From: Billgrantia ethanolica | GTDB lineage: Bacteria; Pseudomonadota; Gammaproteobacteria; Pseudomonadales; Halomonadaceae | Length of the DNA: 64,000 nt | Assembly: GCF_021404305.1 (NCBI RefSeq) | Contig: NZ_JABFTX010000002.1 | Location: 186,001-250,000, forward strand | Direction of reading: 5' to 3' | Notes under the pieces: model-generated | Seen by the model: only the letters and a program-made list of their open reading frames with translations | Database searches by the model: none | Told to the model about the DNA's origin: nothing | Program-made: the position numbers and the translations under genes | Shown here: piece by piece, positions 62,754-64,000 of the stretch | Numbering within the stretch: position 1 is the first letter of the stretch | How the letters are laid out: every line of letters starts with the position of its first letter

Positions 62754-63704
62754 TCAGAACGACTTGGGGCTCGGGCGTGCCATGGGCGAGGCATCGTTGG
62801 GTGTGTAATGAACGGCGGGAGTAGCTTCCGGCCGGCCCGAGACCAGGCGGTTGCCCATCACCTTGAGTACACCCCGTCGCGTAAAGGCCGAAATGTTGGC
62901 CATGCGCCCCAGGCTTTCACCGTCGGCCGTGACCGTGTGGCCATGACGCAGCTGAATATGGCACTGGGGCGATTGGAAATGCACCACGGTTTCGTTGGAA
63001 CGGGGTGTCTGCCTCAGCAGCTTGGTGGCAACGAAAGCCATCAGCACGCGTAGCCATGAGTGATGCCGTACCGCCACCACGTTGAGCATGCCGTCGTCGA
63101 TGCTGGCCTCAGGGATCTCATGCCCGCCGCCGAAATAGGCACCCGAGGCAATGGCGATGGTGAGCCATGGGCCCTCGACCGAGCGGTCGTCGCACTCGAT
63201 ACGGCCATGGATACCGCGCTGCATGCCGAGCCGCTGCGCCAGCGTCAGCAGATAGCTGAATCTGCCCAGGTGGCGCTTCTGCTCCCGGGAGGCTTGGCGG
63301 GAAGGCAGCGTGCCAAGGCCGATGTGCGCGACATTGAGGAAGGCCGTGCCGTTGAGCCAGGCGACATCGACCTCCAGGCTTTGCTGTGAGGCCATCAGCC
63401 TGCACAGCTCCAGCGGGTCGTCAGGCAATCCCAGGTTGCGGGCGAAGTCGTTGGCCGTGCCGGAGGGCAGCACGCCCAAAGTGGCACCTCGCTCGATGCA
63501 GACCGATGCGACCCGGTTCACCGAGCCATCGCCCCCGGCCACCAGCACACGATCGTCGGGTGCCACCTCCTGCTCCCACTCGGTCTCGTTGAGCCCGCGG
63601 ACGCGCAGCTCCTCGATACCCGCCGTCTGAAGATAGCCCCGCCAGTACGACTCGCCGTGGCTGCCATCGCCCGCCGCCTTGTTGACGATCAGCCAGTAGT
63701 TCAT
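62754..63704 (-). CDS. Diacylglycerol kinase-like lipid kinase (YegS/BmrU family)
   Basis: A 316-residue member of the DAGK catalytic family, phosphorylating a lipid such as diacylglycerol or phosphatidylglycerol with ATP. The nucleotide motif GGDGSVNRV (57-65) and LPSGTANDFARNLG (80-93) are intact, followed by FLNVAHIGLGTL and VTADGESLG near the end. ATG 63704 follows AAGGAGACACCG; the longer frame to 63740 is not needed. Ends 42 bp from the alpha/beta hydrolase start, so the two may be cotranscribed. Confidence 0.92.
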   Translation of the reverse strand: MNYWLIVNKAAGDGSHGESYWRGYLQTAGIEELRVRGLNETEWEQEVAPDDRVLVAGGDGSVNRVASVCIERGATLGVLPSGTANDFARNLGLPDDPLELCRLMASQQSLEVDVAWLNGTAFLNVAHIGLGTLPSRQASREQKRHLGRFSYLLTLAQRLGMQRGIHGRIECDDRSVEGPWLTIAIASGAYFGGGHEIPEASIDDGMLNVVAVRHHSWLRVLMAFVATKLLRQTPRSNETVVHFQSPQCHIQLRHGHTVTADGESLGRMANISAFTRRGVLKVMGNRLVSGRPEATPAVHYTPNDASPMARPSPKSF

Positions 63705-64000
63705 CGGTGTCTCCTTCACCTTGGTACATTCCTTGAACATAAGAATAAGAACTAGGATAGCGAGCTATTGTTCCGCTCGCCTTAGCATAGGTGGAGTCGC
63801 TTGGGTTCGTTATCCAGGTGAAGAAAGAACACCCACTCGGTACCGCTCAAAACAGAAAAAATTCCACGGGTTCAGCGGTATGCAGTGCGGGGCAGGGCAT
63901 GATTCAATCTGCCCATATCGACACGCCGAACAGGCTGCCCCCACCTCATTCGTTTTCCCAAGTCAATGACATGCGGTCGGCGCTTTGTGCGCTGGCTGTT
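63705..64000. other. Intergenic region at the right edge
   Basis: The segment should contain the promoter of the lipid kinase gene on the minus strand; it is AT-rich near 63735-63770. An 82-codon plus frame at 63721-63969 has no ribosome site or protein-like pattern. At 63971 an ATG opens a frame to the edge (MRSALCALAV) that could be a signal peptide start; ten residues are too few to call. Confidence 0.35.

Noticed and set aside
63721..63969. 82-codon plus-strand frame at the right edge
   Set aside because: No ribosome site, no domain or membrane pattern, and it overlaps the likely promoter of the lipid kinase gene.

Overview
The window is high-GC, densely coded DNA that I read as chromosome of a Halomonas-type gammaproteobacterium (Halomonadaceae). 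The support is indirect: the queA-tgt-yajC-secDF order, fabV as an enoyl reductase, a two-subunit (aruF/aruG) arginine succinyltransferase operon as in Pseudomonas, and a GH13 alpha-glucosidase of the kind known from Halomonas. I see no rRNA, CRISPR array, transposase, integrase or prophage; there is one tRNA gene.

Layout. 1-5459 (minus): queA-tgt-yajC-secD-secF, queuosine modification and Sec export; secF runs off the left edge. 5558-5734: tRNA-Leu(CAA) with clear promoter and terminator. 5880-13026: mostly single housekeeping genes (small membrane protein, rnk, LysE-type exporter, REC-EAL protein, aidB, glutathione peroxidase, DUF7079 protein, fabV, tail-anchored small protein). 13111-20414: GlxA/ArgR-like regulator followed by the overlapping astC-aruF-aruG-astD-astB arginine catabolic operon, without astE. 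20471-22083: GNAT and zapE. 22094-22870: Fic toxin with a 52-residue antitoxin. 23021-24588: nfeD-qmcA membrane-protease partner pair. 24692: DUF305 protein.

25465-39114 is a maltose/alpha-glucoside locus: malEFG on plus, malK-alpha-glucosidase and malT on minus. A two-gene type VI secretion module (VgrG carrying a C-terminal lipase, then an ankyrin lipoprotein, presumably its immunity protein) lies between malG and malK. 39248-43074: kbl-tdh (threonine to glycine), divergent XRE-cupin regulator and a TRIC/UPF0126 protein that may move glycine. 43067-44977: a DUF3541 lipoprotein whose frame runs on into a convergent exosortase-type acyltransferase. 45074-49553: a minus-strand operon of a small PstS-like protein, an outer-membrane barrel and a membrane GGDEF-EAL protein. 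50046-63704: DUF3581, universal stress protein, two acyltransferase-3 type membrane proteins, esterase, DUF3422, MFS transporter, ABM-domain protein, a large tricorn-like protease, an alpha/beta hydrolase and a diacylglycerol-kinase-like lipid kinase.

The most interesting parts are the VgrG-lipase/ankyrin module inside the mal locus, the compact Fic/antitoxin pair, the PstS-like/porin/c-di-GMP operon, an exact MalT-box match upstream of malE, and two tandem duplications that each include a gene's stop codon. All family assignments come from reading motifs; no database search was run.
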